The notes under the pieces are model-generated. The model had not been told where the DNA came from. It searched no databases and saw only the letters and a program-made list of their open reading frames with translations. A program made the position numbers and the translations under genes. Positions 1 to 8,510 of a stretch of 28,607 nt of DNA are shown here, piece after piece; position 1 is the first letter of the stretch, and the number at the start of each line of letters is the position of its first letter. The DNA comes from UBA1081 sp964613045 (GTDB lineage: Bacteria; Bacillota; Clostridia; Oscillospirales; Acutalibacteraceae): positions 1 through 28,607 of the forward strand of contig CAZTFS010000013.1 of NCBI GenBank assembly GCA_964613045.1, read 5' to 3'.

Positions 1-1
1 G

Positions 2-1303
2 AAAGGTTTCTGTGAGGGTGCTATGCCCGGCGAAGAATATACGGAAGTCGGTCGTGGAATGGCTGAATCTGAAAAAGCAGCAAAATATCTGCAGGATGCA
101 GGATATGATATGCTCAATGCCGATAACGGTACATATGACTCATGGTACTGGGCTCATCCCCCCATGTATATGCCTCAGAACTGCAACCTTGATGATGTTG
201 CCCACATCAAGAACTTTGTTGATATTCCCGTTGTCTGTGCAGGCAGAATGGAACCTGATGTTGGTGCTCAAGCAGTTGCTGAAGGAAAGATCGACGGTGT
301 CGGTGTTGCCCGTCAGTTCCTTGTTGATCCCGAATGGATCACAAAGATCATTGAAGAGAGACTTGAAGACATCAAGCCTTGTATCTGCTGTCACAGCGGA
401 TGTTTCAATTTCTCATCATCAAAGGGACATGCAAATACACAGGATCTCAGCGATACTATGGGGCTTGCCCGTTGTGCTCTTAATCCACAGACTATGCAGT
501 CTAAAAAATATAAAGTAGCTCCTGCTAAGAAGCAGAAGAATATTGCAGTTGTCGGTGGCGGTATCGGCGGTATGGAAGCTGCAATCGTATGTGCAAAGAG
601 AGGTCACAAGGTCAATCTCTATGAAAAGAGTGACAAGCTCGGCGGTGTATTTATTGCTGCTGCAGCTCCCTCATTCAAGGAAAAGGATCGTGATCTTATT
701 GCCTGGTATGAACGTGAGATTCGAAAATATCCCATCAGTGTTCATTTTAATACTGAAATCAGAAACATTGATGCACTTAAGGCTGATGAAGTTATTATTG
801 CGACAGGTTCAGTTGCAAATAAAATTCCCGTAAAGGGAGCAAGCGAATTCGGTATTGAGGCAGTTGATTATCTTCTCGGCGAAAAAACAGTCGGTGATAA
901 TGTTGTTGTTATCGGCGGCGGTCTTACAGGCTGTGAAATCGCTTACGATCTCTATCTTCAGGGTAAGAAGCCGACAATTGTTGAAATGCAGGATGACCTT
1001 ATAACAACACCCGGTGTAGCTCTTGCAAATACAAGCTTCCTTCGTGATTTCTTCAAAACAAACAAGGTTCCTGTATATCTTGAAACAAAGACAACGGAAG
1101 TTCGTGCTGACGGTGTTACTGTTGTTGATAAGGACGGCAAATCAACTGATATTCCGGCTGACAGTGTAATTCTCTCGGTAGGCTACAAATCAGCTCCTGT
1201 CGCACCTAAAGCAAAGCATGTACACATTGTCGGTGACGCAAGCAAGGTAGGTAACCTCAGAACTGTTATCTGGCAGGCTTGGGACGTTGCGATGAAGTTG
1301 TAA
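2..1303 (+). CDS. NADH:flavin oxidoreductase / enoate-reductase-type Fe-S flavoprotein, C-terminal part (5' truncated by window)
   Basis: The reading frame is open from the first complete codon at base 2, so the gene starts upstream of the window and what is seen is about 433 residues. Counting from that first codon, residues 1-115 are the end of an old-yellow-enzyme-type TIM barrel, including a typical AHPPMYMP segment. Cysteines at 127, 130 and 134 (C-x2-C-x3-C) and 158 look like the [4Fe-4S] ligands of the enoate reductase / 2,4-dienoyl-CoA reductase / trimethylamine dehydrogenase group. Two Rossmann motifs follow: VVGGGIGGMEAA near 182-193, and VVIGGGLTGCE for the second nucleotide. The family passes hydride from NAD(P)H through FAD and the cluster to FMN, usually reducing a C=C bond; the substrate cannot be read from sequence. 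The spacing to the fourth cysteine is longer than the usual 11-12 residues. The gene ends at a strong terminator and is separate from fhs. Confidence 0.88.
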   Translation, partial: KGFCEGAMPGEEYTEVGRGMAESEKAAKYLQDAGYDMLNADNGTYDSWYWAHPPMYMPQNCNLDDVAHIKNFVDIPVVCAGRMEPDVGAQAVAEGKIDGVGVARQFLVDPEWITKIIEERLEDIKPCICCHSGCFNFSSSKGHANTQDLSDTMGLARCALNPQTMQSKKYKVAPAKKQKNIAVVGGGIGGMEAAIVCAKRGHKVNLYEKSDKLGGVFIAAAAPSFKEKDRDLIAWYEREIRKYPISVHFNTEIRNIDALKADEVIIATGSVANKIPVKGASEFGIEAVDYLLGEKTVGDNVVVIGGGLTGCEIAYDLYLQGKKPTIVEMQDDLITTPGVALANTSFLRDFFKTNKVPVYLETKTTEVRADGVTVVDKDGKSTDIPADSVILSVGYKSAPVAPKAKHVHIVGDASKVGNLRTVIWQAWDVAMKL

Positions 1304-1316
1304 TTATATGTATATT

Positions 1317-1343
1317 TGCACCTGCAAATGCAGGTGCATTTTT
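1317..1343 (+). terminator. Intrinsic terminator after the flavoenzyme gene
   Basis: Perfect inverted repeat GCACCTGC / GCAGGTGC with the 4-base loop AAAT (1318-1337), extended by T-A pairs and followed by ATTTTT. It lies 14 bases after the stop codon and separates the oxidoreductase from the fhs-his transcription unit. Confidence 0.9.
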
Positions 1344-1454
1344 CGTATATTTATAAAATAACGCTTTATTATTATTCTTTTTTGTGTATTAATATAAAAA
1401 TAATATTTTTGGCTCTTATTTCTTTTTTAGAATTAATATTTATACATTCAGCAT

Positions 1455-1460
1455 TATAAT
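1455..1460 (+). promoter_or_regulatory. Candidate -10 element for the fhs-his operon
   Basis: TATAAT occurs at 1455-1460 in the very AT-rich 205-base gap before fhs. No good -35 hexamer lies 16-18 bases upstream, so this is only a candidate. If used, transcription would start near 1467, too close for the upstream ATG at 1470 to be translated normally but well placed for the ATG at 1509. I saw no T-box (no GGTGGNACCGCG-like sequence) or riboswitch in this gap, although histidine operons of Firmicutes often have a T-box. Confidence 0.4.
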
Positions 1461-1508
1461 ATAAGGAAAATGGATTATTATACAGAATTTTATGTGGAGT
1501 TGATTGAT

Positions 1509-3185
1509 ATGCTTACAGATGTAGAAATCGCACAGGGTTGCAAAATGCTTCCCATTAAAGAAGTTGCTGCTTCAATTGGTATCGAAGAAGATTATTTGGA
1601 TTACTACGGAAAATATAAAGCTAAGCTTAACGATGACCTTTTCAAAAAGGTTGCCGGCAACATGGACGGAAAATTGATTCTTGTAACAGCAATCAACCCC
1701 ACACCTGCCGGTGAAGGTAAAACAACTGTCACTGTCGGACTCGGACAAGCTATGAAGGTTATCGGCAAAAATGCAATAATTGCACTTCGTGAGCCCTCAC
1801 TCGGTCCCGTATTCGGAATCAAGGGCGGTGCAGCCGGAGGCGGTTATTCACAGGTCGTTCCTATGGAGGATATAAACCTTCATTTTACCGGTGATATGCA
1901 TGCAATCACAGCAGCAAACAATCTGCTTTGTGCTATTATTGATAATCACATTCAGCAGGGCAATGAACTTGGTATTGACCCGAGAAGAATTCTCTTTAAA
2001 CGCTGTATGGATATGAATGACAGAGCACTCAGAAACATTGTCATCGGTCTCGGCGGCAAGATGAGCGGTGTTCCCCGTGAAGACGGGTTTAATATTACCG
2101 TTGCAAGTGAGATTATGGCTATACTTTGCCTTGCAAAAGATCTTACCGACCTTAAGCACAGATTTGAAAACATTCTCGTAGCTTACAATTATGACGGTGA
2201 GCCTGTTTACGCTAAAGAATTAGGTTGTGCAGGTGCTATGACTCTCCTTATGAAGGATGCGATCAACCCGAACCTTGTTCAGACACTTGAAAATACTCCT
2301 GCAATTATTCACGGCGGCCCGTTTGCAAATATTGCTCACGGATGCAACTCGGTACGAGCAACAAAACTTGCTCTCAAGCTCGCTGACTACACAATTACGG
2401 AAGCAGGCTTCGGCTCTGATCTCGGTGCTGAGAAATTCCTTGATATAAAGTGCCGTGCAGCCGGAATTAAGCCTTCGTGCATCGTGCTTGTAGCAACATG
2501 TCGTGCACTCAAGTACAACGGCGGTGTCCCTAAGGCTGAAACATCAAATGAAAATCTCGAAGCTCTTGAAAATGGTATCGTCAATCTCGGTGCTCATATC
2601 GAGAATATGAAAAAGTACGGCGTTCCCGTTGTTGTTGCTATCAACAAATTCTATGCCGATACTGATGCAGAGATCAATTTCGTTAAAGATTACTGTGCAA
2701 AAGTCGGTGCTGTTGCTTGTGTATCCGAAGGCTTTGCAAAAGGCGGAAAAGGTGCTGCCGACCTTGCACAGCTTGTCTGTGATACAATTGAGGAAAATGA
2801 AGCAACAAACAATTTTCATCATATCTATGATGCAGATAAATCGATCAAGGAAAAGATCGAAACGATCGCTAAAGAGATCTACAGAGCTGACGGTGTTATA
2901 TATACCGCAGGAGCTGAAAAATCTATAAAAGAAATTGAAAGACTGGGCAGGGATAAATTACCTGTCTGTGTTGCAAAAACTCAGTATTCACTTTCTGATG
3001 ATATGACAAAACTCGGCAAACCCGAAAATTTCAAAATTACGGTAAGAGATGTTAAGCTCTACTCAGGTGCAGGTTTCGTAACTGTTATGACAGGCGACAT
3101 TCTTACAATGCCGGGGCTTCCGAAAGCACCAAGTGCACTCAAAATAGATATTCATGAGGACGGAACAATAGAAGGATTGTTCTAA
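1509..3185 (+). CDS. fhs: Formate-tetrahydrofolate ligase
   Basis: Makes 10-formyl-THF from formate, THF and ATP in the cytoplasm, feeding purine synthesis and one-carbon metabolism. The protein is 558 residues, as expected for the family (about 555-560). The P-loop TPAGEGKTT is at residues 65-73, followed by the conserved REPSLGP and GGAAGGGY segments. I place the start at ATG 1509, not at the in-frame ATG at 1470: 1509 has GGAG at 1496-1499 nine bases upstream and gives the typical MLTDVEIAQ-like N-terminus, while 1470 has only an AAGGA three bases before it. The stop codon is 21 bases before the preferred start of hisZ with no terminator between, so fhs appears to be the first gene of the histidine operon. 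An acetogenic Wood-Ljungdahl role is not implied, since no partner genes are seen here. Confidence 0.96.
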   Translation: MLTDVEIAQGCKMLPIKEVAASIGIEEDYLDYYGKYKAKLNDDLFKKVAGNMDGKLILVTAINPTPAGEGKTTVTVGLGQAMKVIGKNAIIALREPSLGPVFGIKGGAAGGGYSQVVPMEDINLHFTGDMHAITAANNLLCAIIDNHIQQGNELGIDPRRILFKRCMDMNDRALRNIVIGLGGKMSGVPREDGFNITVASEIMAILCLAKDLTDLKHRFENILVAYNYDGEPVYAKELGCAGAMTLLMKDAINPNLVQTLENTPAIIHGGPFANIAHGCNSVRATKLALKLADYTITEAGFGSDLGAEKFLDIKCRAAGIKPSCIVLVATCRALKYNGGVPKAETSNENLEALENGIVNLGAHIENMKKYGVPVVVAINKFYADTDAEINFVKDYCAKVGAVACVSEGFAKGGKGAADLAQLVCDTIEENEATNNFHHIYDADKSIKEKIETIAKEIYRADGVIYTAGAEKSIKEIERLGRDKLPVCVAKTQYSLSDDMTKLGKPENFKITVRDVKLYSGAGFVTVMTGDILTMPGLPKAPSALKIDIHEDGTIEGLF

Positions 3186-3206
3186 AATTTCAAGCAGGTG
3201 GACATT

Positions 3207-4325
3207 TTGACAGAAAAATTTGACTTTTTATATAATGATGAACTTACGGTTCTGAAGCTCAGAAAGCTTTATGAGAATTGCGGTTTCAAAAAATACCGAA
3301 TGAGTAAGTTTGAATCCTACGATTTCTATGCAAAAAATAAAGATTTTCTTGTGGGTAACAGAATAATTACTTTTTCTGATCTTAACGGCAAACTCATGGC
3401 ATTAAAGCCGGACGTTACGCTCAGCATTGTAAAAAATGCTGATAGATCAGAAAACAGACAGAAGCTTTACTACACCGAAAATGTGTACAGAGAATCAAAG
3501 GATATACACGAATTCAAAGAGATATCACAGGTTGGTCTTGAGGTTCTCGGCAGCATTGATCTTTTTGAAACTGCTGAAATCGTAACGCTTGCAATAAAAA
3601 GTCTTCTTGAAATTGACAGTGATGCGATTCTTGATATTTCTCACATGGGATATACTGAAGGACTTATGGATTGCATGACATCAGATGAGTCAGTACGAAG
3701 TGAGATTCACAAATTGTTTACTGAAAAAAATGCTCACGATCTGCTGAAGCTTGCAAAAGCAAAAAATCTTCCGATGAACCCCGTCAATACTGCCGTAGAG
3801 CTTATGAATTTCAAGCCTTCTAACGCTGAAGCACTTTCAAATGCAGTAAATAATTCACTTAATGAAAAAATGCAAAGTGCAGTAAATGAGCTTAGATCTA
3901 TTTATAATATTCTTAAAAAATGCGGACTTGAAAAGCATATAAGGATCGATCTTTCAGTTACAGATGATCCCGGATACTATAACGGAATACTAATGCACGG
4001 CTATGTTCATGGAATTCATAGAGATATTTTATCAGGCGGAAGATACGATATGCTTATGAGCAAAATGGGCAAGGACGGCACTCATGCAATGGGATTTGCG
4101 ATATATTTTGATGCTCTTGACAGAAAATTACACGTTAAAAACAACGATAAGATTAATGTATATGTAATTTATAACAGCGAATCCGATACAGATACTCTCC
4201 TGTCTCTTACAAATCTTCTCTGCGAGAAAAATATTCCTTATAATGCACTTAATTCACTCCCGGAAAATGCTGCAGGTAAGGTTTACAGAGTAATCGGCAC
4301 AGAGGTAAAGGAGGAAGAAATATGA
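3207..4325 (+). CDS. hisZ: ATP phosphoribosyltransferase regulatory subunit (HisRS-like)
   Basis: A paralogue of the histidyl-tRNA synthetase catalytic core that is required by short-form HisG for activity and histidine feedback. It keeps class II synthetase landmarks: the motif-2-like segment ALKPDVTLSIVK (about residues 65-76), the FKEISQVGLEVLG segment (103-115) and a GGRYDML segment near residue 280. At 372 residues it is shorter than a true HisRS. The next gene is short-form HisG, overlapping by four bases, which supports HisZ over HisRS. Start choice: a GTG at 3198 is in frame, but AGGTGG at 3196-3201 lies five bases before a TTG at 3207, so the GTG is probably part of the ribosome binding site. 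The alternative start would add three residues. Confidence 0.92.
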   Translation: MTEKFDFLYNDELTVLKLRKLYENCGFKKYRMSKFESYDFYAKNKDFLVGNRIITFSDLNGKLMALKPDVTLSIVKNADRSENRQKLYYTENVYRESKDIHEFKEISQVGLEVLGSIDLFETAEIVTLAIKSLLEIDSDAILDISHMGYTEGLMDCMTSDESVRSEIHKLFTEKNAHDLLKLAKAKNLPMNPVNTAVELMNFKPSNAEALSNAVNNSLNEKMQSAVNELRSIYNILKKCGLEKHIRIDLSVTDDPGYYNGILMHGYVHGIHRDILSGGRYDMLMSKMGKDGTHAMGFAIYFDALDRKLHVKNNDKINVYVIYNSESDTDTLLSLTNLLCEKNIPYNALNSLPENAAGKVYRVIGTEVKEEEI

Positions 4326-4945
4326 TAAGCGTAGCATTACCGAAAGGACGACTCGGAAACAAAGTTTTTGATATTTTTGCAAAAGTCGGCTACGACTGCG
4401 ATGAAATGCATTCCGATTCACGTCAGCTTGTTTTTACAAGCGAAGAAAACGGAATCAGCTATTTCCTTGTAAAACCTTCTGATGTCAGCATTTATGTTGA
4501 ACACGGTGCGGCAGATATCGGTATAGTAGGAAAAGATATTTTGCTTGAATATGAGCCCGATGTTTATGAACTTCTTGATCTGGGTATCGGCAAATGCAGA
4601 ATGTGTGTTGCAGGTAAAGATGATTTTCAGGATAATCCCGATGTTGCACTCAGAGTTGCAACAAAGTTTGTAAACATTGCTAAAACATATTACAAAAGCA
4701 TAAACCGTGATATCGAAATAATCAAGCTGAACGGATCTATTGAGCTTGCTCCGATACTCGATCTGTCAGATGTAATTGTCGATATAGTTGAGACAGGTTC
4801 AACACTAAAAGAAAACAACTTGGATGTTCTCAATGAAATTCTTCCTATAAGTGCAAGACTTATTTCAAATAAAGCAAGCTATAAATTCAAAACTGAAGAG
4901 ATAAATAAAATCGTTACCAAATTCAGCGAGGAACTAAAAAAATGA
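4322..4945 (+). CDS. hisG: ATP phosphoribosyltransferase, short form
   Basis: First committed step of histidine synthesis: ATP plus PRPP gives phosphoribosyl-ATP. The protein is 207 residues, typical of the short form, which lacks the C-terminal regulatory domain and works as a hetero-octamer with HisZ. Visible motifs are the N-terminal ALPKGRLG, the periplasmic-binding-protein-like segment at 51-74 (KPSDV to GIVGKDIL) and the PRPP-binding loop VETGSTLKENN at 156-166. The ATG overlaps the hisZ stop (ATGA, 4322-4325), and AAAGGAGG lies just upstream. Coupling to hisZ is consistent with making the two subunits in matched amounts. Confidence 0.96.
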   Translation: MISVALPKGRLGNKVFDIFAKVGYDCDEMHSDSRQLVFTSEENGISYFLVKPSDVSIYVEHGAADIGIVGKDILLEYEPDVYELLDLGIGKCRMCVAGKDDFQDNPDVALRVATKFVNIAKTYYKSINRDIEIIKLNGSIELAPILDLSDVIVDIVETGSTLKENNLDVLNEILPISARLISNKASYKFKTEEINKIVTKFSEELKK

Positions 4946-6225
4946 TTAAAATTATTGATACCTCCGAAGTAAAGGACTTTACTGTCTTCACACGTGAAGA
5001 TGAAAAGAAAAATGAAGAAATTGAAAGAATTGTTGAAGAAATAATCGACAATGTAAAGGCAAACGGCGATAAAGCCCTGTTTGAGTATTGTAAAAAATTT
5101 GACAGGTGTGATCTTGATTCACTTCTTGTTTCGGAAGATGAGATCGAAGAAGCTTTTACACAAACAGATGAATATTTCATCGAAACACTCAGACAGGCAA
5201 AAGAAAATATCGCTGAATTTCATTCAAAGCAGGTCAGAAATGACTTTGTATTTACAAAAGAAGGCGGAATTGTCCTCGGTCAGAAGATAACGCCTGTTGA
5301 AAAAGCAGGTCTTTATGTTCCCGGCGGAACTGCTGCATATCCAAGTACAGTTCTGATGGATGCTGTCCCTGCAAAGATAGCGGGTGTAAGTGAAATAGTA
5401 ATGGTTACTCCCCCTTCATCTGAGGGTAAGATCAATCCTGCAATTCTTACAGCAGCAAAAATAGCAGGCGTAACAAAAATATTCAAACTCGGCGGTGCAC
5501 AGGCTGTTGCCGCTTTGGCATACGGAACAGAAAGTGTACCTAAAGTAGATAAAATAGTAGGTCCGGGAAACATCTTTGTTGCAACTGCTAAAAAACAGGT
5601 TTACGGAAAAGTAAGCATAGATATGATCGCAGGTCCGAGCGAAATTCTCGTCATTGCAGAACCTACATGTGATCCTGCAAATGTTGCTGCTGATCTTCTT
5701 TCACAGGCAGAGCATGATAAAATGGCAAGTTCCGTTCTTATTACAACTGATATTGATTTTGCAAAGAAAGTTTCTGACGAGATGGAGCGTCAGCTGAAAC
5801 TTCTTCCGAGAGAAGAGATTGCAAGAACATCCATAGATAACAACGGTAAAATATTTATTGTTGACTCGATCAAAACAGCCGTACAGCTCAGCAATGAAAT
5901 TGCTCCCGAACATCTTGAAGTTTGCGTAGATAATCCTTTTGAGCTTCTTCCCGAAATCAAGAATGCAGGAAGCATTTTCCTTGGCAAAAATGTACCCGAA
6001 GCCTTGGGTGACTATTTTGCAGGTCCGAACCATACACTTCCCACAAGCGGAACAGCAAGATTTTCCTCTCCCCTTTCCGTTGATGATTTCATTAAAAAAT
6101 CATCATTCATCTACTATTCTGCAGAAGCTCTTGAAAAATCACATGAGCGAATTGAAGATTTTGCAAACAGAGAGGGCTTGCAGGCTCACGGAAAATCAAT
6201 AGGTATTAGATTTAATAAATTTTGA
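4942..6225 (+). CDS. hisD: Histidinol dehydrogenase
   Basis: Last two steps of the pathway: NAD-dependent, zinc-dependent oxidation of L-histidinol to L-histidine. The protein is 427 residues, normal for the family. Catalytic Glu323 and His324 are in the APEH motif. The zinc ligands can be placed by family pattern at Gln255, His258 (SQAEHD), Asp357 (GDYFAG) and His416 near the C-terminus. The signature IVGPGNIFVATAKKQVYG begins near residue 205. The ATG overlaps the hisG stop (ATGA, 4942-4945). Nothing is missing or broken. Confidence 0.97.
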   Translation: MIKIIDTSEVKDFTVFTREDEKKNEEIERIVEEIIDNVKANGDKALFEYCKKFDRCDLDSLLVSEDEIEEAFTQTDEYFIETLRQAKENIAEFHSKQVRNDFVFTKEGGIVLGQKITPVEKAGLYVPGGTAAYPSTVLMDAVPAKIAGVSEIVMVTPPSSEGKINPAILTAAKIAGVTKIFKLGGAQAVAALAYGTESVPKVDKIVGPGNIFVATAKKQVYGKVSIDMIAGPSEILVIAEPTCDPANVAADLLSQAEHDKMASSVLITTDIDFAKKVSDEMERQLKLLPREEIARTSIDNNGKIFIVDSIKTAVQLSNEIAPEHLEVCVDNPFELLPEIKNAGSIFLGKNVPEALGDYFAGPNHTLPTSGTARFSSPLSVDDFIKKSSFIYYSAEALEKSHERIEDFANREGLQAHGKSIGIRFNKF

Positions 6226-6237
6226 GAAGTGTTATAA

Positions 6238-7302
6238 ATGTCACGATTTTTATCAAAGAGATACGAAAAGATTGAGCCGTACACACCCGGTGAACAGCCA
6301 AAAGTGCTTGATCTTATAAAACTTAATACAAATGAAAGCCCGTTTCCGCCGTCCCCGAGGGTAATTACGGCTTTAAATAAAGCTGAAACGAGTAAGCTTA
6401 ATCTTTACTCCGATCCCGACACTAAAGAAGTGATTGATGCAATTGCTTCGGTACTGAAAGTCAGACCGAATCAAATTCTTATGGGTAACGGTTCAGACGA
6501 GATTCTTGCGTTTGCATTTCAGGCATTCTGCGACAATAGCAATCAACCATGTTTTGCAGATATCACATACGGTTTTTATCCTGTTTTCTGTGAACTGTAT
6601 GGCTTGGAACCGGAAATAATACCTCTTAAGGACGATCTTTCAATTGATCCGTCGGATTATTTCAATAAAAACAAGCCTATTTTTATAGCAAATCCGAATG
6701 CTCCGTCAGGACTGGCACTTTCAATTCATCAGATTGAGAAAATACTGAATAATAACCGTGACAGCATCGTTCTGATCGACGAGGCATATGTTGATTTCGG
6801 TGCTGAATCTGCGATTTCTTTAATTGATAAATATGATAATCTTATCGTTTCAAGAACATTTTCAAAGTCAAGAAATCTTGCAGGTGCAAGATTGGGTTTT
6901 GCTGTTTCAAACTCCGAGCTTATCACAGACATGTGTAAGATGAAGTTTTCGTTTAACCCTTATAATATAAACCGACTTTCAATAATAGCCGGCAAAGAAG
7001 CTATTCTCGACACGGTATATTTTGAAAAATGTGTAGCTGAAATAGTTTATAACAGAGAATATACTGTTGCTGAGCTTACAAAAAGAGGATTTTCTGCACC
7101 TGATTCAAAAGCAAACTTTATTTTTGCAAAGCATGAAACAATGTCAGGCGAAGAATATTACAAAAAATTAAGAGAAAAAAATATCCTTGTAAGACATTTT
7201 ACAAAAGAAAAAATTAAAGATTATGTAAGAATCACTATCGGTTCAAAAGAACAGATGAATGCACTTATTAAAGCTACCGATGAGATTCTGAAAGGATGCT
7301 GA
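6238..7302 (+). CDS. hisC: Histidinol-phosphate aminotransferase
   Basis: PLP enzyme converting imidazole acetol phosphate plus glutamate to histidinol phosphate. At 354 residues it fits class I/II aminotransferases of the HisC group. Visible residues are the N-terminal LNTNESPFPP, Asn-Pro-Asn at 152-154, Asp181 in DEAYVDF, and the PLP lysine Lys210 in SRTFSKSRNLAGARLG. It lies 12 bases after hisD. Its product needs a phosphatase to become histidinol, and no such gene is in the operon. Because of its operon position I prefer HisC to a general aromatic aminotransferase or CobD-like enzyme. Confidence 0.95.
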   Translation: MSRFLSKRYEKIEPYTPGEQPKVLDLIKLNTNESPFPPSPRVITALNKAETSKLNLYSDPDTKEVIDAIASVLKVRPNQILMGNGSDEILAFAFQAFCDNSNQPCFADITYGFYPVFCELYGLEPEIIPLKDDLSIDPSDYFNKNKPIFIANPNAPSGLALSIHQIEKILNNNRDSIVLIDEAYVDFGAESAISLIDKYDNLIVSRTFSKSRNLAGARLGFAVSNSELITDMCKMKFSFNPYNINRLSIIAGKEAILDTVYFEKCVAEIVYNREYTVAELTKRGFSAPDSKANFIFAKHETMSGEEYYKKLREKNILVRHFTKEKIKDYVRITIGSKEQMNALIKATDEILKGC

Positions 7303-7307
7303 AAAAT

Positions 7308-7895
7308 ATGAGAACATACGGCACTTCACGAAAAACAGCAGAGACAGATATACAGCTTTCACTCAATATTGACGGTATCGGAAATTCCGAAATTGATACC
7401 GGTTGCGGTTTTCTTGATCATATGCTCACGCTTTTTGCAAAGCATGCAAGATTTGATCTTTCCGTCAAATGTATAGGTGATACTCAAGTTGATTATCATC
7501 ATACAGCAGAAGATATTGCAATAGTTCTCGGAACAGCGTTAAGTGAATGTATCGGCAATGCAAAAGGAATTACGAGATACGGACATATAATTCTCCCCAT
7601 GGATGAAGCGTTGATACTTTGTGCGGTCGATCTGTCGGGAAGAGCTTATCTTAATTACGATCTTCATATTCCTACAGAAAAAGTCGGTGATTTTGATACT
7701 GAGCTTGTGGAAGAATTTATGGTTGCATTCTCAAGATGTGCAAAAATTAATCTTCATTTAAAACAGCTTGACGGTACAAATTCTCATCACATAATAGAGG
7801 GCTCATTCAAAGCTCTTGCAAGAGCACTTAAAACAGCCGTTGCTGTTGATGAGAAATATAAAGATGAAATCCCCTCAACGAAAGGTATTTTATAA
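7308..7895 (+). CDS. hisB: Imidazoleglycerol-phosphate dehydratase (monofunctional)
   Basis: Mn-dependent dehydration of imidazole glycerol phosphate to imidazole acetol phosphate. The two metal-binding HHxxE motifs are visible: HHTAED at residues 64-69 and HHIIEG near residue 163. The conserved GFLDHML is at 34-40. The protein is 195 residues, the usual size of the single-domain enzyme; there is no fused HAD phosphatase domain as in E. coli HisB. An upstream in-frame ATG at 7296 overlaps the end of hisC but has no spaced Shine-Dalgarno sequence. The ATG at 7308 is preceded by AAAGGA and gives the normal MRT... start, so I choose 7308. Confidence 0.95.
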   Translation: MRTYGTSRKTAETDIQLSLNIDGIGNSEIDTGCGFLDHMLTLFAKHARFDLSVKCIGDTQVDYHHTAEDIAIVLGTALSECIGNAKGITRYGHIILPMDEALILCAVDLSGRAYLNYDLHIPTEKVGDFDTELVEEFMVAFSRCAKINLHLKQLDGTNSHHIIEGSFKALARALKTAVAVDEKYKDEIPSTKGIL

Positions 7896-8507
7896 ATGAC
7901 TGCAATAATCAATTACGGTGTCGGCAATCTCTTTTCTCTTGTAGGCTCGTTTAAACATTTAGGGATCGATACAATTGTCACCTCTGATGCCGAAGAAATA
8001 AAGAAAGCGGACAGAATAATCCTTCCCGGAGTCGGTGCTTTTGCAGATGCAAAACAGAAGCTTCTTGATACCGGATTAGTACCTGTTCTCAACGACGTAG
8101 TAAAAATCGGAAAGCCGCTTTTAGGCATTTGTCTTGGTATGCAGATGCTTTTTGAAAAAAGCTATGAGTATGGTGAACATGAAGGTCTCGGCTACATAAA
8201 AGGCGATGTGTGTCCGCTTAATGAAGATATTCCTTCTCAGCTTAAAGTCCCCCATATCGGCTGGAATAAGCTTATTATTAAAGATAAGTCCAATCCTATG
8301 CTTAAATACACAAAAGAGGGTGACTATGTATATTATGTTCATTCATTTTATGTAAAAAACTGCGATGATTCACTTGTTGCTTACTCAGAGTACCATGTAA
8401 ATGTTCCGGGGCTTGTAAACAACGGAAATGTTTTCGGTACTCAGTTTCACCCTGAAAAAAGCGGTGAAGTCGGACTTAATATGCTTAAAGCTTTCTGTGA
8501 GGTGTAA
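7896..8507 (+). CDS. hisH: Imidazole glycerol phosphate synthase, glutaminase subunit
   Basis: Class I glutamine amidotransferase that hydrolyses glutamine and channels ammonia to HisF. The catalytic triad is visible: Cys79 in GICLGMQ, and His185 and Glu187 in QFHPEKSG. The N-terminal INYGVGNLFS and the LPGVGAF oxyanion region are also present. The protein is 203 residues, as expected. The ATG directly follows the hisB stop codon with no intervening base, so translation is probably coupled. HisF, its partner, is one gene further on. Confidence 0.97.
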   Translation: MTAIINYGVGNLFSLVGSFKHLGIDTIVTSDAEEIKKADRIILPGVGAFADAKQKLLDTGLVPVLNDVVKIGKPLLGICLGMQMLFEKSYEYGEHEGLGYIKGDVCPLNEDIPSQLKVPHIGWNKLIIKDKSNPMLKYTKEGDYVYYVHSFYVKNCDDSLVAYSEYHVNVPGLVNNGNVFGTQFHPEKSGEVGLNMLKAFCEV

Positions 8508-8510
8508 ATT

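Noticed and set aside
1304..1508. Possible T-box or his leader peptide attenuator before fhs-his
   Set aside because: No T-box GGTGGNACCGCG sequence, no specifier-like stems and no run of His codons (CAT/CAC) in a short frame. The gap is plain AT-rich sequence with one terminator at its start.
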